From assembly GCF_021462225.1 (NCBI RefSeq), contig NC_061818.1, positions 13,799,276 through 13,863,275 of the forward strand: 64,000 nt of DNA. Reading direction: 5' to 3'. Of this stretch, positions 63,401 to 64,000 are shown piece by piece. Origin of the DNA: Girardinichthys multiradiatus (lineage: Eukaryota; Chordata; Actinopteri; Cyprinodontiformes; Goodeidae). The notes under the pieces were generated by a model. It saw only the letters and a program-made list of their open reading frames with translations. It was not told where the DNA came from and made no database searches. Every line of letters begins with the position of its first letter. Position 1 is the first letter of the stretch. Made by a program: the position numbers and the translations under genes.

Positions 63401-63880
63401 ATCATTTCTTCTTTGTGTCCTTTTCATCCTTGTTTACTTCCTTGTATACTTCCTTCTGTTTTTTCTTCCTTTGTGTCCTTCCTTAATTTCTTCCTCATAA
63501 ACTTCCTCCATTCTTTCAGTTTTTCATTCATTCATTTTGCCCCTGTGCCCTGTCTTTACTTCCATTGTTCCTTTCTTTCCTACGTCCTACCTCCTTTCCA
63601 TCTATCCTTCCCTCTTTCCTCTCATCCTTTTGTCCTACCTCCCTTCCATCTGCTATTCTTCCTTCCCAGTATCTTACCTCACTTCCATTTATCCTCTCTC
63701 CATGTCCTACCTTCATTCATTCTTTCATCCCTTGTGTCCTTTCCTTCCTTTAGTTAAAACCCCCTTTCTTCCTTGTATCCTAATTCTCTTCCTTCATTCT
63801 TTCCTTCATTCATTCTTTCATTTATTAGTTTGTTCATTTATTCATTACTTTGTTCCTTCCTTCCTTCTTACTTCCTTCAA
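63401..63880 (+). repeat. Degenerate pyrimidine-rich (TTCC/CTTT)n tract
   Basis: About 480 bp of nearly pure pyrimidine on the plus strand with recurring CTTCC, TTCATTC and TCCTACC units. It yields overlapping Ser/Pro/Leu/Phe-rich open frames that are composition artefacts. Confidence 0.85.
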
Positions 63881-64000
63881 GTCTGTGTTTTGCCAGTTTT
63901 GTATATAAACTTGCACCGTAGAAATATCTGGCGTAAATCCAAAGTACTTTATATGCTAAAATAAACGTAACAAACTGAAAACTATGGAAAGTTGACTCAC

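Noticed and set aside
63413..63908. Overlapping Ser/Pro/Phe-rich frames
   Set aside because: Artefacts of a pyrimidine-rich low-complexity tract that is open in several frames at once.

Overview
This window looks like teleost fish nuclear DNA. The evidence is spliced vertebrate genes with short GT-AG introns (some under 120 bp), many Tc1-like transposons of types common in ray-finned fishes, tRNA-headed SINEs, non-LTR retrotransposon fragments and AT-rich intergenic sequence. I cannot fix the species. There are no bacterial operons, no CRISPR array and no rRNA or tRNA gene.

Three protein-coding loci can be supported. (1) Positions 1850-19734, plus strand, hold the 3' two thirds of a non-muscle myosin heavy chain II-B gene (myh10): 28 exons running from actin-binding loop 2 to the non-helical tail and stop codon. 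One is a 63-nt cassette exon encoding a 21-residue loop-2 insert, the B2 insert known from neuronal myosin II-B. The constant exons sum to 4191 nt (1396 codons plus stop) with one continuous frame. A long 3'UTR carrying two nested Tc1 relics probably follows, to about 22020. (2) Positions 38506-39324, minus strand, hold a Phafin-family (PLEKHF: PH plus FYVE) gene with one 112-bp intron and a plausible CRE/TATA promoter. It looks decayed: a Trp-to-stop change, a frameshift and a lost zinc-binding cysteine. (3) Positions 49545-50661, minus strand, hold a complete four-exon matrix Gla protein gene (mgp, 116 residues).

Most of the rest is transposon-derived. One Tc1-like family (inner transposase text resembling TVKHGGGSIMLWG) left about a dozen relics. 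A second, with CACTATATTGCC ends, left deletion derivatives. A third is represented by a near-complete 1568-bp copy at 33542-35109 with 200-bp inverted repeats and an open 320-codon transposase frame whose start codon reads GTG; it sits inside an older Tc1 relic. A fourth left an internally deleted copy inside a myh10 intron (14044-15122) and a MITE at 37557-38092. There are also a piggyBac-like MITE with TTAA flanks (43176-44186), a hAT-like MITE inside an mgp intron, several SINE copies, a 5'-truncated LINE with a 12-bp target duplication inserted in another repeat (55407-56311), and several older LINE scraps.

The three genes show no joint pathway; they are ordinary neighbours on a chromosome. 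I found no undescribed multi-gene system. The items most worth checking are the B2 exon with flanking Rbfox-type motifs, the decayed Phafin gene, the nested transposons, and two perfect hairpins at 40491-40533 and 30020-30058 that look like template-switch products.
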